From assembly GCA_034180045.1 (NCBI GenBank), contig JAXFOY010000025.1, positions 124,001 through 188,000 of the forward strand: 64,000 nt of DNA, read 5' to 3'. The stretch is from Eubacterium_B sp034180045. Its GTDB lineage: Bacteria; Bacillota; Clostridia; Peptostreptococcales; Anaerovoracaceae. Shown in pieces: positions 49,156 to 58,022 of the stretch (its first letter is position 1; the number at the start of each line of letters is the position of its first letter). The position numbers and the translations under genes were made by a program. A model generated the notes under the pieces. That model had not been told where the DNA came from. It worked only from the letters and a program-made list of their open reading frames with translations, and did not search any database.

Positions 49156-49242
49156 ATGATAGAAAGTTATAAATTTAGCCAAATATACCAATCGGGAAAC
49201 GGCAAGTCAGTACAAGTGAGAAATCAAGTGCCGATGCTGTAA
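49156..49242 (+). pseudogene. Truncated VapB-like antitoxin (AbrB/SpoVT fold)
   Basis: A 28-codon frame begins at ATG 49156, 7 nt from AAGGAGGG. The peptide includes 'SQIYQSGNGKSVQVRNQVPM', which aligns with the VapB start pattern 'AKIFQSGNSQAVRLPKE', the N-terminal swapped-hairpin DNA-binding domain. Normal antitoxins run to about 75 residues; here a TAA ends the frame after the first beta hairpin. No toxin gene follows. I read it as the remains of a toxin-antitoxin pair. Confidence 0.55.
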
Positions 49243-49257
49243 AACCAAGCCGAAATA

Positions 49258-49266
49258 TGATATAAT
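49258..49266 (+). promoter_or_regulatory. Extended -10 promoter of the ICMT-like gene
   Basis: TGATATAAT, ending 26 bases before ATG 49292. This short leader would still leave room for translation from that ATG. Confidence 0.58.
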
Positions 49267-49291
49267 ACTGTAAAATATTTAGAGAAAACTG

Positions 49292-49834
49292 ATGAAATTT
49301 GCAATGAGTTTGCAAAGAGGGAAGTTGAAACAGATGCGAATAGACGAAAAAACAAAGCTGCCTATATTTGGAGTAGGTCCGATATATGTGATAAGTTGCC
49401 TTGTACTTACGCTAGTCGGGCTGGCTTTTGATCACTATGGATTATTAGAATCGGGTAGAGTTGCGGAAGTGAAAATCTTTATGTCCGCCCTAGGGTTTAT
49501 GTTCATTTTGTTTGGCTGCATTTTATGGGTAAAATCCGTTTTAATTCAAAGGATAGGAGATGAAATAAAAGCCGGACATTTGATTACCGATGGCGTCTAT
49601 TCTATTGTAAGAAATCCGATATACTCCGCCTTTCTATTTGTTTTCACAGGAGTATTATTGGCGTCTTCCAACATTTATCTATGGATATTACCCTTTGTCT
49701 TTTGGGCATATTTAACAATATTAATGAAATGTACAGAAGAAAAATGGTTGAGGGACAAATTTGGTGAAGAATATATAGCATATTGTAAAGAGGTAAATAG
49801 AGTTATACCCGGGTTTAGAAAGAAAAAAATATAA
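49292..49834 (+). CDS. Isoprenylcysteine/phospholipid methyltransferase-like membrane protein
   Basis: The 180-residue protein has four or five membrane helices and the C-terminal signature of the ICMT/PEMT fold: 'LITDGVYSIVRNPIYSAFLFVFTG' with RNPxY, and 'EEKWLRDKFGEEYIAYCKEVNRVIPGF' with the EExxL...Y..Y pattern. The family uses S-adenosylmethionine to methylate lipids or small hydrophobic acceptors at the membrane. Bacterial members are mostly uncharacterised. ATG 49292 lacks a good ribosome site; ATG 49334, after GAGGGAAG, is an alternative that removes 14 residues. Confidence 0.8.
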   Translation: MKFAMSLQRGKLKQMRIDEKTKLPIFGVGPIYVISCLVLTLVGLAFDHYGLLESGRVAEVKIFMSALGFMFILFGCILWVKSVLIQRIGDEIKAGHLITDGVYSIVRNPIYSAFLFVFTGVLLASSNIYLWILPFVFWAYLTILMKCTEEKWLRDKFGEEYIAYCKEVNRVIPGFRKKKI

Positions 49835-49915
49835 ATGTTTTGGCATGAATGACTGAAAAACGGAAGCTGAAGAAATAATATAATATAGCTATAAAATGGC
49901 TGAGAAACGGAATAA

Positions 49916-50170
49916 ATGAACTACGTATATATGCTGCGATGTGCAGACGGAAGCCTTTACACAGGTTGGACAAACGATTTGGATAAGAGACTGAAGGCGC
50001 ATAATAGCGCAAAGGGTGCAAAGTATACCAAATCAAGATTGCCTGTTGAACTCGTCTACTACGAGGAATATGAGGATAAGCGTAAAGCGCTGTCACGAGA
50101 GGCTGCTATAAAAAAATTGAACAAAAATGCAAAAGAACAACTTATCATAGAAAACATTATATTGAGATGA
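49916..50170 (+). CDS. GIY-YIG nuclease-fold protein (UPF0213/YhbQ family)
   Basis: The 84-residue protein is a minimal GIY-YIG domain: 'YVYMLRCADGSLYTGWTNDLDKRLKAHN' has the Y-x-Y and YTG strands and the conserved Arg, followed by 'GAKYTKSRLPVELVYYEEYEDKRKALSREAAIKK' with the catalytic Glu. YhbQ-type proteins are widespread and have been linked to DNA repair or RNA cleavage, without firm function. A TATAAT at 49879-49884 may be its -10. A terminator follows immediately. Confidence 0.85.
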   Translation: MNYVYMLRCADGSLYTGWTNDLDKRLKAHNSAKGAKYTKSRLPVELVYYEEYEDKRKALSREAAIKKLNKNAKEQLIIENIILR

Positions 50171-50173
50171 TTT

Positions 50174-50217
50174 ATCCGAGTTGCTACAAGATGTTGTGGT
50201 GGCTTGGATTTTTTTTT
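50174..50217 (+). terminator. Terminator between the GIY-YIG gene and the dcw cluster
   Basis: ATCCGAG and CTTGGAT form the base of a long imperfect stem (one wobble), followed by nine Ts at 50209-50217. Confidence 0.8.
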
Positions 50218-50264
50218 GTACAAAATAAAAAAAACTCAAATTAGGACAAATTTATCCCCAATAA

Positions 50265-50307
50265 GTGGGGAACTATCCTTGATAGGTGGGGAAAAGTGGT
50301 ATATAAT
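50265..50307 (+). promoter_or_regulatory. mraZ promoter with MraZ-box repeats
   Basis: TTGATA (50279-50284) and TATAAT (50302-50307) are 17 bases apart. GTGGGG occurs at 50265 and 50286 and GTGGT at 50296, direct repeats spaced 21 and 10 bases, about two and one helical turns. MraZ binds such TGGG-type repeats and represses its own operon. Two boxes fall inside the promoter spacer, so binding would block polymerase. Confidence 0.82.
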
Positions 50308-50356
50308 TACGGTAATATTATTCAATAATAGGTGAAGTGTCGAAAGGAGGCGGATT

Positions 50357-50788
50357 TTGTTCATCGGTACATATAAAAATTCAATAGATGCGAAGAACCG
50401 AATGATCGTGCCTTCTAAGTACAGAGACAAACTTGGCAAGGAGTGTATTCTAACCAAGGGCATAGATAAATGTCTCTACATTTACGACATTGGTGACTGG
50501 GAAAAACTGCTTGAAAAAATAGACAAGCTGCCTGAATCCGATCCTAAGGTCAGAGCTTTCGTGAGACATATTTGCGGCAACGCGGTTTCTTGCGGCTTTG
50601 ATAAACAGGGAAGAATTGTAATTCCGGGAGAACTTAAGGAATATGCAAATATTGACAAGGAACTTGTAACGATAGGCGCAATGAGGAAGATTGAGATTTG
50701 GGCAAAGGATTCATGGGAGGCTCCTGATAACGAAAACCGTATGGATTCAGAGGAAGTCAGCAGGACTTTGGCAGCATATAATTTCTAG
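50357..50788 (+). CDS. mraZ: Transcriptional regulator MraZ
   Basis: MraZ is the AbrB-like DNA-binding regulator at the head of most dcw clusters. The 143-residue protein has two tandem domains: 'GTYKNSIDAKNRMIVPSKYRDKLG' and 'CGFDKQGRIVIPGELKEYA', each with the D-x-(K/Q)-x-R(M/I) motif. TTG 50357 is the start; AAAGGAGG is 6 nt upstream and MFIGTYKNS is the family beginning. Its putative operator overlaps the promoter just upstream. rsmH follows after 12 nt. Confidence 0.95.
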   Translation: MFIGTYKNSIDAKNRMIVPSKYRDKLGKECILTKGIDKCLYIYDIGDWEKLLEKIDKLPESDPKVRAFVRHICGNAVSCGFDKQGRIVIPGELKEYANIDKELVTIGAMRKIEIWAKDSWEAPDNENRMDSEEVSRTLAAYNF

Positions 50789-50800
50789 GAGGTACGGAAT

Positions 50801-51745
50801 ATGGAGTTTTCACATGTACCGGTTCTCTTGGAAGAATGTATAGATGCTCTTAATATAAAGCCGGACGGAATTTATGTTGATGCAACATTGGGAGGTGCGG
50901 GGCATTCTACTGAGATTTGCAAAAGGCTTTCTCCTGAGGGTATGCTGATAGGCATCGATAGAGATGGTGAGGCGCTTGCCGTTTCGTCTAAAAGGCTGGA
51001 GCATTTTGACTGTAGAAAAAAATTTATTCAAGGAAATTACGCGGATATAAAATCGATACTGAAAGATTTAGGCATAGTACAAATCGACGGTGCACTGCTT
51101 GATTTGGGAGTATCGTCATATCAGCTTGATAATCCGGAGCGGGGATTTTCGTATATGCAGGATGCGGAACTGGACATGAGAATGGACAGAAGCGATAAAC
51201 TTACAGCAAGCGTTATAGTCAATGAGTATCCGGAGAAGAAGTTACATCAAATAATTAAAGAGTATGGTGAAGAACGCTGGGCAAGCCGAATTGCAAGCTT
51301 TATCGTCAAAGAAAGGAAGAAAAAGCAGATAGAATCGACATTTGAACTTGTCGACATAATTAAATCGGCGATTCCGGTGGCGGCGAGAAGAAGCGGACCA
51401 CATCCGGCAAAACGCACATTCCAGGCGATAAGGATAGAGGTCAATGACGAGCTTGGTGGACTAAAGACCGCAGTTGAGGACTTTATTGATGTTCTTGCGC
51501 CGGGGGGGAGATTGGCGATAATTTCCTTTCATTCACTTGAGGACAGAATAGTTAAAGAAGCGTTTAAGGAAAAAGAAGAACCTTGTATCTGCCCTAGAGA
51601 AATTCCGGTTTGTGTATGCGGCAAAAAAGCCGTGATTAAAAAAGTAAATAAGAAGCCTATCATTCCAAGTGAAGCGCAGGAAGAAGCAAATCCTCGTGCC
51701 AGAAGCGCTAAGCTTAGAGTATGTGAAAAGCTTTTTGGAGAATAG
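50801..51745 (+). CDS. rsmH: 16S rRNA (cytosine-1402-N4)-methyltransferase
   Basis: RsmH methylates C1402 in the ribosomal P site with S-adenosylmethionine. The 314-residue protein has 'FSHVPVLLEECIDAL', 'GIYVDATLGGAGHSTEIC' (the SAM loop), 'ALLDLGVSSYQLDNPERGFSY', 'RRSGPHPAKRTFQAIRIEVNDEL' and 'GGRLAIISFHSLEDRIVK', all standard. It follows mraZ in the usual order. AGGAGG precedes the ATG. Confidence 0.96.
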   Translation: MEFSHVPVLLEECIDALNIKPDGIYVDATLGGAGHSTEICKRLSPEGMLIGIDRDGEALAVSSKRLEHFDCRKKFIQGNYADIKSILKDLGIVQIDGALLDLGVSSYQLDNPERGFSYMQDAELDMRMDRSDKLTASVIVNEYPEKKLHQIIKEYGEERWASRIASFIVKERKKKQIESTFELVDIIKSAIPVAARRSGPHPAKRTFQAIRIEVNDELGGLKTAVEDFIDVLAPGGRLAIISFHSLEDRIVKEAFKEKEEPCICPREIPVCVCGKKAVIKKVNKKPIIPSEAQEEANPRARSAKLRVCEKLFGE

Positions 51746-51771
51746 ATTTGTTGTAGTAAGAGGGAATAGAG

Positions 51772-52119
51772 ATGGTCAAGAATCAAAGGGACAAAATCAT
51801 AAAGGTGAGAAACAAAACTGTACTGGGAATAGTTTTGATTGGCATGATTTGCATATTTTTAGTAGTTTTGGCGGCTTATAGCGCAGAACTTAGAGTGGCT
51901 AATAATATGCTTGACAGGAATAATCGGATATTACAAGATGAAATAGATACGCTTGATGTTAAGATTAAATCAGCAAATAGCCTTGAGCACATAGAAACCA
52001 TAGCGTCAAGTAAACTCGGTATGGTATACGCCAATGATAATGAATGCATTTATTTATCAAAGACAGCAGCCCCAAAGGGAAACTTAGCGATGACGATAAA
52101 GGAGAACGCATATAAATAG
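51772..52119 (+). CDS. ftsL: Cell division protein FtsL
   Basis: The 115-residue bitopic protein has a basic cytosolic start, a membrane helix at about 17-37 ('TVLGIVLIGMICIFLVVLAA') and an extracellular leucine-zipper-like helix ('ELRVANNMLDRNNRILQDEIDTLDVKI'), ending with 'IETIASSKLGMVYAND', a common FtsL/DivIC tail. With FtsQ/DivIB it recruits and activates the septal SEDS-PBP pair. Identity rests on topology and gene order between rsmH and the septal PBP, since the sequence is poorly conserved. Confidence 0.82.
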   Translation: MVKNQRDKIIKVRNKTVLGIVLIGMICIFLVVLAAYSAELRVANNMLDRNNRILQDEIDTLDVKIKSANSLEHIETIASSKLGMVYANDNECIYLSKTAAPKGNLAMTIKENAYK

Positions 52120-52146
52120 ATGGCGTTATCAGCTCGCATAGTGACG

Positions 52147-52181
52147 GCCGACAACTGAACATCGCAGTTTGTCGGCTTTTT
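52147..52181 (+). terminator. Intrinsic terminator-like hairpin inside the dcw operon
   Basis: GCCGACAACTG and CAGTTTGTCGGC form an 11-bp stem with one bulged T around AACATCG, followed by five Ts. It lies between ftsL and the PBP gene, so it may reduce readthrough into the downstream genes. Confidence 0.78.
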
Positions 52182-52210
52182 CTATAAATGACAAAACAAA
52201 GGGAATGCTA

Positions 52211-54214
52211 ATGGCAGAGAAAAATAAAATTAACATAAAAAGTAAAAAGAGAATAATATTCGTGTTTGCTTTCTTGGCAATTTTGCTCATAGTTTTGCTT
52301 TTTAGGACCGCATGGATACAGGTTGTAAAAAACGATGAGTATACAGATATAGCCAAAGACCAGCAAAAAAGTGATATTCCTATAGCTGCAAAGCGCGGTT
52401 CTATATACGACAGAAACGGTGAAGAACTCGCATCGAGTGCAACATGCTACACTCTGTGGATAAGACCTTCGCAAATCAGGGAGGAATATCCCGGACAAAA
52501 ACTGAATGAAGTCGCTAATCAAATCGCAGTCGTGCTGGGTATGGAAAGCAATCAGATTCTCGACTATTTGAACTCCGAGCAGGTTCTCGTCAAAGCCGCA
52601 AAATACCTGGAGAAGGGGACGGCTGACAAACTTTCGGAATTGAATATTTCAGGGCTCGAAATCGCAGAGGATACGAAGCGCTTTTATCCTATGAACAGTT
52701 TTGCATCAAATTTGCTCGGCAGTGTTAACGATGAAGGGGAAGGACGAAGCGGTATCGAATATCAATACAATGAATATTTGAGCGGTACTGCGGGAAGAGC
52801 CGTTATGGACACGGATGTAAACGGTAATAAGCTCTCAAACGGCAGCAGTAAATACTATGAAGCAAAAGACGGACTCAATGTTGAACTCACCATCGATGAG
52901 GTGTTGCAGCATTACCTGGAAAACGCTGTAGAAAAAGGGATGAAGGATACGGGTGCAGATCGTATCAGTGCCATAGCTATTGATCCTAAAACAGGTGAAG
53001 TTCTGGCTATGGCGATAAATCCCGCATTTAATCCTAATGATCCTACTAAACCTGTGGGTGAGGAAGCTCTTTCGGAGTTTCAAAAGCTGGATGTTGACGG
53101 GAAAAGCGCATATTTGAGCAGAATGTGGAGCAATGCACTGGTAAGTGATGTGTATGAACCGGGTTCTACATTTAAGCTGATTACTTCATCATCATCGCTT
53201 GAAGAAGGTCTTGTGACACCGGAAACGCCGTTTTACTGTAAAGGCTTTTTCGAAATTGCCGGCATGAAATTTTATGATGCCGAGCGTAAAGCACATGGCG
53301 GTGAAACTTTGATGCAAGCGGTGGGACAGTCGTGTAATCCTGTACATATGCAACTTGCACTTAATATGGGCAAGGAAAAATTCTATGAATATCTAAAAGA
53401 ATTTGGCATGATGGAGAGAACCGGTATCGATTTCCCGGGCGAAAGCGCACCTTTGGTAACTGACATAAGTTATGTGGGTCCTGTTGAGCTTGGAACTATG
53501 GGGTTTGGACAGGGAATAGCGATAACTCCCATAGAGCTTATAACGGCGGTATCTGCGATAGGAAACGACGGTGTTTTGATGAAACCTCATTTTGTGAGAA
53601 GACTTACAGATAAGGACGGAAAAACCGTAGTTGAGTATAAACCTATTAAAGTTAGAAAAGTTCTTTCCGGCGAGACCTGCAACGAGATGCTCAATATAAT
53701 GGAGCAGCAAGTAGAGCAGTACGGAGGAAAAACAGGAAGGATACCGGGATATAGAATAGGCGGAAAGACGGGAACTTCAAGTAAGGCGATAAACGGCGTA
53801 TATTCGAACGAAACGGATACATCCTTTGTGAGTATGGCTCCGATTGACGACCCTAAAATCGCAGTGCTCGTCGTGTGCAATTCGCCTAATCAGATTTATG
53901 CGGACATCACGGCAATACCGATAGTTAAGAACTTTTTAGAGAAAGCCTTGCCGTATTTGAACGTTAAATCCTCCGATGAGACACAGAAACCGGGTGAAAA
54001 GCAAAAAAATGCCTATGTGCCGGAACTGACGGGGTATTCATACAAAAAAGCAAAGGAGATACTTGACGAATACGGACTTAAGTATGAAGTGAGACCCGCC
54101 CTGACGGAAGATGAGAAAAAGGATGAAGAATTCGATTTTACAATTGTAGACCAATATCCAAAGGCGGGAAAAAAGATAGATGCAAGTGAAAAAATTTACT
54201 TGTATAGGAAATAG
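52211..54214 (+). CDS. Septal class B penicillin-binding protein with PASTA domain
   Basis: The 667-residue transpeptidase has a membrane helix at about 14-36, a PBP dimerisation domain at about 50-215, a transpeptidase domain at about 250-585 and one PASTA domain at about 600-667. The active site is intact: Ser319 in STFK, Ser374-Cys-Asn, and Lys519-Thr-Gly. It cross-links septal peptidoglycan with the SEDS protein FtsW. The PASTA tail and position resemble SpoVD, so it may serve vegetative division, spore cortex, or both. ATG 52211 is 7 nt from AAGGGA; an upstream ATG 52205 is less suitable. A terminator-like hairpin precedes it. Confidence 0.93.
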   Translation: MAEKNKINIKSKKRIIFVFAFLAILLIVLLFRTAWIQVVKNDEYTDIAKDQQKSDIPIAAKRGSIYDRNGEELASSATCYTLWIRPSQIREEYPGQKLNEVANQIAVVLGMESNQILDYLNSEQVLVKAAKYLEKGTADKLSELNISGLEIAEDTKRFYPMNSFASNLLGSVNDEGEGRSGIEYQYNEYLSGTAGRAVMDTDVNGNKLSNGSSKYYEAKDGLNVELTIDEVLQHYLENAVEKGMKDTGADRISAIAIDPKTGEVLAMAINPAFNPNDPTKPVGEEALSEFQKLDVDGKSAYLSRMWSNALVSDVYEPGSTFKLITSSSSLEEGLVTPETPFYCKGFFEIAGMKFYDAERKAHGGETLMQAVGQSCNPVHMQLALNMGKEKFYEYLKEFGMMERTGIDFPGESAPLVTDISYVGPVELGTMGFGQGIAITPIELITAVSAIGNDGVLMKPHFVRRLTDKDGKTVVEYKPIKVRKVLSGETCNEMLNIMEQQVEQYGGKTGRIPGYRIGGKTGTSSKAINGVYSNETDTSFVSMAPIDDPKIAVLVVCNSPNQIYADITAIPIVKNFLEKALPYLNVKSSDETQKPGEKQKNAYVPELTGYSYKKAKEILDEYGLKYEVRPALTEDEKKDEEFDFTIVDQYPKAGKKIDASEKIYLYRK

Positions 54215-54226
54215 ATGGGAATTTTG

Positions 54227-55618
54227 ATGGAAGAACTAAGCGTCAAACAAATTGCAGAGGCAGTAAACGGAAAATTGATTCGCGGCATAAAAGAGCAAAC
54301 GGCAAGCGATGTATGTATTGATTCGAGAGAGGCAAAGCCGGGAGATATTTTCTTTGCGATAATAGGTGAATTTAACGACGGTCATAGGTTTATGAAATCT
54401 GCATATGACAGAGGCTGCCGGGTTATGGTGATTTCTGATTGCATGGCAGGCGCAAATGTGCCGGATGACTGTACTTTGATACTGGCGGAAGATTCTTTAT
54501 ATGCACTTCAGGAGCTGGCAGCAAAGTATATATCGAAATTCGACTTGCGGAAGATAGCTGTGACGGGCAGTGTCGGAAAGACAACGACCAGAGATATGAT
54601 ATATGCCGTTTTAAGGCGTAAGTTTACAACGGGTACGAGTAAAAAGAACTTGAACAGTGAAACCGGCATGCCTATGACGCTTCTGAGCTTTGATAAGAGT
54701 ATGCAGGCTGCCGTCATAGAGATGGGAATGGATGCCCCGGGTCAGATAAGTCGCCTGACTGAAATTGCAAGGCCTGATATCGCAGTTATAACAAATATAG
54801 GCTATTCGCACCTCGAAAAACTGGGAAGTAGAGAGAACATTTTTAGGGCGAAAATGGAAATAGTCGAGGGCTTTGACAAGGATAAGGTTCTTGTCATCAA
54901 CTCGGATGATGATATGTTATCGAAAATTGATGAAGAGAAAGCACCTTACAGAATCGTCAGGGCAGGGCAGGCGGCAAGCTCGGATTTTCGCGTGGAAGAT
55001 GTTAAAAATCACGGGAGCGAAGGGATAAGCTTCCTTTTGATAAATGAGGGGAAATCGCACCTTATCAGGCTTGCTGTGCCGGGTGAACATAACGCCGTTA
55101 ACGCAGCCCTTGCGGCAGCAGCGTGCAGCTGCATGGGAATATCTATGCAAGATATAATAGAAGGTCTATCGGACATAAAGATGACCGGAAATAGGCTTAA
55201 GGTTATGAAAATAGGAGAGGTTTCAATTATAGACGACTCATATAATGCGGCGCCGGAATCCATGATTTCAGCGTTGAAAACTTTGAAAAGCAGCGGTGGC
55301 GACAGAAAGCTTGCCGTACTTGCAGGTATGAATGAGCTGGGCGAAATCAGTGAAGAGGCGCATCGAAAAGTCGGCATGGAAGCGGCAAAGATAAATATCG
55401 ATTTGCTTATAACCATCGGTGAAAAGGGAAATCAAATCGCTGAGGGTGCAAAAGATGCAGGGATGAATGCGGATAGGATGCTGCATTTTGACAGCAAGGA
55501 AGCCTTTGTTAAAAGGATGGATGAAGTTATAATGCCGAGAGATATAGTTTTGCTTAAGGCATCGCGCAGTTTTGAACTGGAAAAACTTGTGGACAATATA
55601 AAGGAAATATTTGCGTAG
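54227..55618 (+). CDS. murF: UDP-MurNAc-tripeptide-D-Ala-D-Ala ligase
   Basis: MurF adds D-Ala-D-Ala to the UDP-MurNAc tripeptide. The 463-residue Mur ligase has an N-terminal UDP-binding domain ('DVCIDSREAKPGDIFFAI'), the P-loop 'KIAVTGSVGKTTTRDMI', 'NSETGMPMTLLS', 'VIEMGMDAPGQISRLTEIARPDIAVITNIG' and the C-terminal 'IIDDSYNAAPESM' and 'VLAGMNELG'. These features are MurF rather than MurE. ATG 54227 follows GGGAATTTTG; ATG 54215 right after the previous stop is possible. murE, often beside it, is absent. Confidence 0.95.
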   Translation: MEELSVKQIAEAVNGKLIRGIKEQTASDVCIDSREAKPGDIFFAIIGEFNDGHRFMKSAYDRGCRVMVISDCMAGANVPDDCTLILAEDSLYALQELAAKYISKFDLRKIAVTGSVGKTTTRDMIYAVLRRKFTTGTSKKNLNSETGMPMTLLSFDKSMQAAVIEMGMDAPGQISRLTEIARPDIAVITNIGYSHLEKLGSRENIFRAKMEIVEGFDKDKVLVINSDDDMLSKIDEEKAPYRIVRAGQAASSDFRVEDVKNHGSEGISFLLINEGKSHLIRLAVPGEHNAVNAALAAAACSCMGISMQDIIEGLSDIKMTGNRLKVMKIGEVSIIDDSYNAAPESMISALKTLKSSGGDRKLAVLAGMNELGEISEEAHRKVGMEAAKINIDLLITIGEKGNQIAEGAKDAGMNADRMLHFDSKEAFVKRMDEVIMPRDIVLLKASRSFELEKLVDNIKEIFA

Positions 55619-55641
55619 AGCAAAGTTGGGAAGGATTATAT

Positions 55642-56604
55642 ATGAATATGGCACGATTTTGCCTGGTTTTAGTGGTTGGACTCGTTATGTCGGCGGTACT
55701 GACGTCCGTGGAGATACCTTTTCTAAAAAAGAAACAATTCAAGCAGTATATTAGGGAGGAAGGACCTGAATCACATCAGAAAAAATCGGGAACTCCGACC
55801 ATGGGCGGTATTGCAATGATAGCTTCGCAGGTACTTGTGATGCTCATACTGGGAGATTCCGGATTTGAAACGTTAATGATGATATGTATGATGCTTATGT
55901 TTGGAGCCATAGGTTTCTTTGATGATTTTATCAAGGTAGCAAAAAAACATAACCTTGGGCTGAGGGCTTGGCAAAAAATCGTTTTACAGGTGGCGTTTGC
56001 AGCGGTTTTAGCTGTGTATATATCGAACTTTTCGGATTATGGAACAAAGGTATTTATTCCTTTTATAGGTGAATATATCGAATTCGGCGTGATGTACATA
56101 CCCTTTGTCATACTCGTAGTTGTGGCTATGGCAAACAGTGTGAATTTAACTGACGGGCTTGACGGTCTGTGCAGCGGAGTTACAGCAATCGTATCGGTAT
56201 TATTTGCAATAATAGCTTTCAAGATGGGACAGAATCCGCCTTTTGTATTCTGTGCAGCGCTGAGCGGAGTTTGCCTGGGTTTTCTGATTTTTAACCGTCA
56301 TCCGGCAAAGCTTTTTATGGGGGATACCGGTTCCATGGCTCTGGGCGGAGGTCTTGCTGCTGCGGCAATCATGCTGAAAATGGAGTTTTTGCTTGTAATT
56401 GCAGGCTTTGTATATGTGCTTGAATCTCTTTCCGTGATAATTCAGGTGGCTTCATTTAAGACCAGAGGGAAACGCGTTTTCAAGATGGCACCTATTCATC
56501 ATCACTTTGAAATGAGCGGAATGAGCGAACAAAGCGTAGTGCATATGTTCTGGATTATCAGTGCAGTATGCAGCATTATAGCATATTTCGTATATAAAAT
56601 TTGA
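55642..56604 (+). CDS. mraY: Phospho-N-acetylmuramoyl-pentapeptide transferase
   Basis: MraY moves phospho-MurNAc-pentapeptide to undecaprenyl phosphate, making lipid I. The 320-residue protein has ten membrane helices. 'SHQKKSGTPTMGGIAMIAS', 'AIGFFDDFIKVAKKHNLGL' with the catalytic DD pair, 'NSVNLTDGLDGLCSG' and 'APIHHHFEMSGMSEQSVV' with the HHH loop are complete. It follows murF at 23 nt with GGGAAGGA before the ATG. Confidence 0.96.
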   Translation: MNMARFCLVLVVGLVMSAVLTSVEIPFLKKKQFKQYIREEGPESHQKKSGTPTMGGIAMIASQVLVMLILGDSGFETLMMICMMLMFGAIGFFDDFIKVAKKHNLGLRAWQKIVLQVAFAAVLAVYISNFSDYGTKVFIPFIGEYIEFGVMYIPFVILVVVAMANSVNLTDGLDGLCSGVTAIVSVLFAIIAFKMGQNPPFVFCAALSGVCLGFLIFNRHPAKLFMGDTGSMALGGGLAAAAIMLKMEFLLVIAGFVYVLESLSVIIQVASFKTRGKRVFKMAPIHHHFEMSGMSEQSVVHMFWIISAVCSIIAYFVYKI

Positions 56605-56614
56605 GGCAAGTAAA

Positions 56615-57997
56615 ATGGATTTTTCAAGTAAAATAGAGAATAAAAAAATACTGATTGTAGGATTGGGACGCTCCGGAAAGGCGGCGCTTAAAGTGCTTGC
56701 GGACGAGAAGTGCCTGCTATATGTTCAGGACAGCAAGAACAGAGAGTCTATAGATGAGAAGCTTCTCGAACTGATTGACAGGCGATGTGAAAAGGCGTTT
56801 TTTGCCTGTAAGCCAAGCGATGAGTGTTTTGATTATCTGGTTCTTAGTCCGGGTGTAAATCCTGAGCTTGATTTTATCCAAAATGCGTTCAGAAGCGGCT
56901 CTGAGGTAATCGGAGAACTGGAACTTGCATATAGGTTGTGCAAAGGTAAGTTTGTGGCGATAACGGGAACTAACGGAAAGACCACCACCACTACGCTTGT
57001 AGGAGAGATTTTTGCAAAGTCAAAGAGAAAAACTCATGTGGTCGGAAATATAGGGAAGGCGGTTATCGGAGTTGCTAAAGCAGCCGCTGAGGATGAATGG
57101 CTCGTGACCGAAACGAGCAGTTTTCAACTTGAAACTACGAGAGAATTCACGCCATCGGTATCGGCTATATTAAATCTTACTCCGGATCATTTGAACAGAC
57201 ATCACACCATGCAGGCTTACGGAGAGGCAAAGGCAAAAATATTTGCTAACCAAGGCGAAAACGAGTACCTGGTTATAAATTTTGATGATAAAGTCTGCTA
57301 TGACCTGGCAAAATTTGCAAGATGTAAAGTGGTGCCGTTCAGCAGAAACGATGAGCCTGATTTTGCCGCATATAGTGTATATATAGAGGGAAATTCCATT
57401 TATGTAAACGATGAAGATAAAAAGGTTTACATATGCGATAAGGCAGATATTAGGATAATCGGAGAACATAATGTGGAAAATGTGCTTGCGGCTGTCGGAA
57501 TTTGTTATTTTTCAGGGATAAGTGCCGATATCATAGGCGAGGGGATTAAAGATTTCGGCGGAGTTGAACACCGGATTGAATTTTGTGCAGAGATAAAGGG
57601 TGTCAAATATTACAATGACTCAAAAGGCACTAATATTGACGCCGCATTAACAGCGCTAAAAGCCCTAAAGGAGAATGTCATTCTAATTGCAGGCGGCGAC
57701 GGGAAAGGACAGAACTTTTACGAATTTACATCAAATTTCGGCTTTGCGGTCAAGAAGCTGCTTTTATTCGGCAGAGATGCTAAGCTTATTTCAAACGCCG
57801 CAGATAAATGCGGGTTTACGGAATACGAAGTTTTTAGCAACCTTGACCAATGTGTTGAAAGCGCGGCAAAATCTGCAAAGCCCGGTGATAACATCCTGCT
57901 TTCGCCGGCATGTGCGAGTTGGGATATGTATGAAAGCTATGAAAGACGCGGTGAACATTTTAAGAACTGCGTATCAAAGTTAGAGCGGGAATTATAA
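56615..57997 (+). CDS. murD: UDP-MurNAc-L-alanine:D-glutamate ligase
   Basis: MurD adds D-glutamate to UDP-MurNAc-L-Ala. The 460-residue protein has a Rossmann-like N domain ('KILIVGLGRSGKAALKVL'), the P-loop 'AITGTNGKTTTTTLVGEI', 'TETSSFQLETTREFTPSVSAILNLTPDHLNRH', and the C-domain 'YYNDSKGTNIDAALTAL' with 'IAGGDGKGQ'. Motifs and length are canonical. It starts 10 nt after mraY. A ribosome site GAGGCAAG lies upstream. Confidence 0.95.
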   Translation: MDFSSKIENKKILIVGLGRSGKAALKVLADEKCLLYVQDSKNRESIDEKLLELIDRRCEKAFFACKPSDECFDYLVLSPGVNPELDFIQNAFRSGSEVIGELELAYRLCKGKFVAITGTNGKTTTTTLVGEIFAKSKRKTHVVGNIGKAVIGVAKAAAEDEWLVTETSSFQLETTREFTPSVSAILNLTPDHLNRHHTMQAYGEAKAKIFANQGENEYLVINFDDKVCYDLAKFARCKVVPFSRNDEPDFAAYSVYIEGNSIYVNDEDKKVYICDKADIRIIGEHNVENVLAAVGICYFSGISADIIGEGIKDFGGVEHRIEFCAEIKGVKYYNDSKGTNIDAALTALKALKENVILIAGGDGKGQNFYEFTSNFGFAVKKLLLFGRDAKLISNAADKCGFTEYEVFSNLDQCVESAAKSAKPGDNILLSPACASWDMYESYERRGEHFKNCVSKLEREL

Positions 57998-58022
57998 CAA
58001 GTTATAATCAAAAGGGTTGGAG

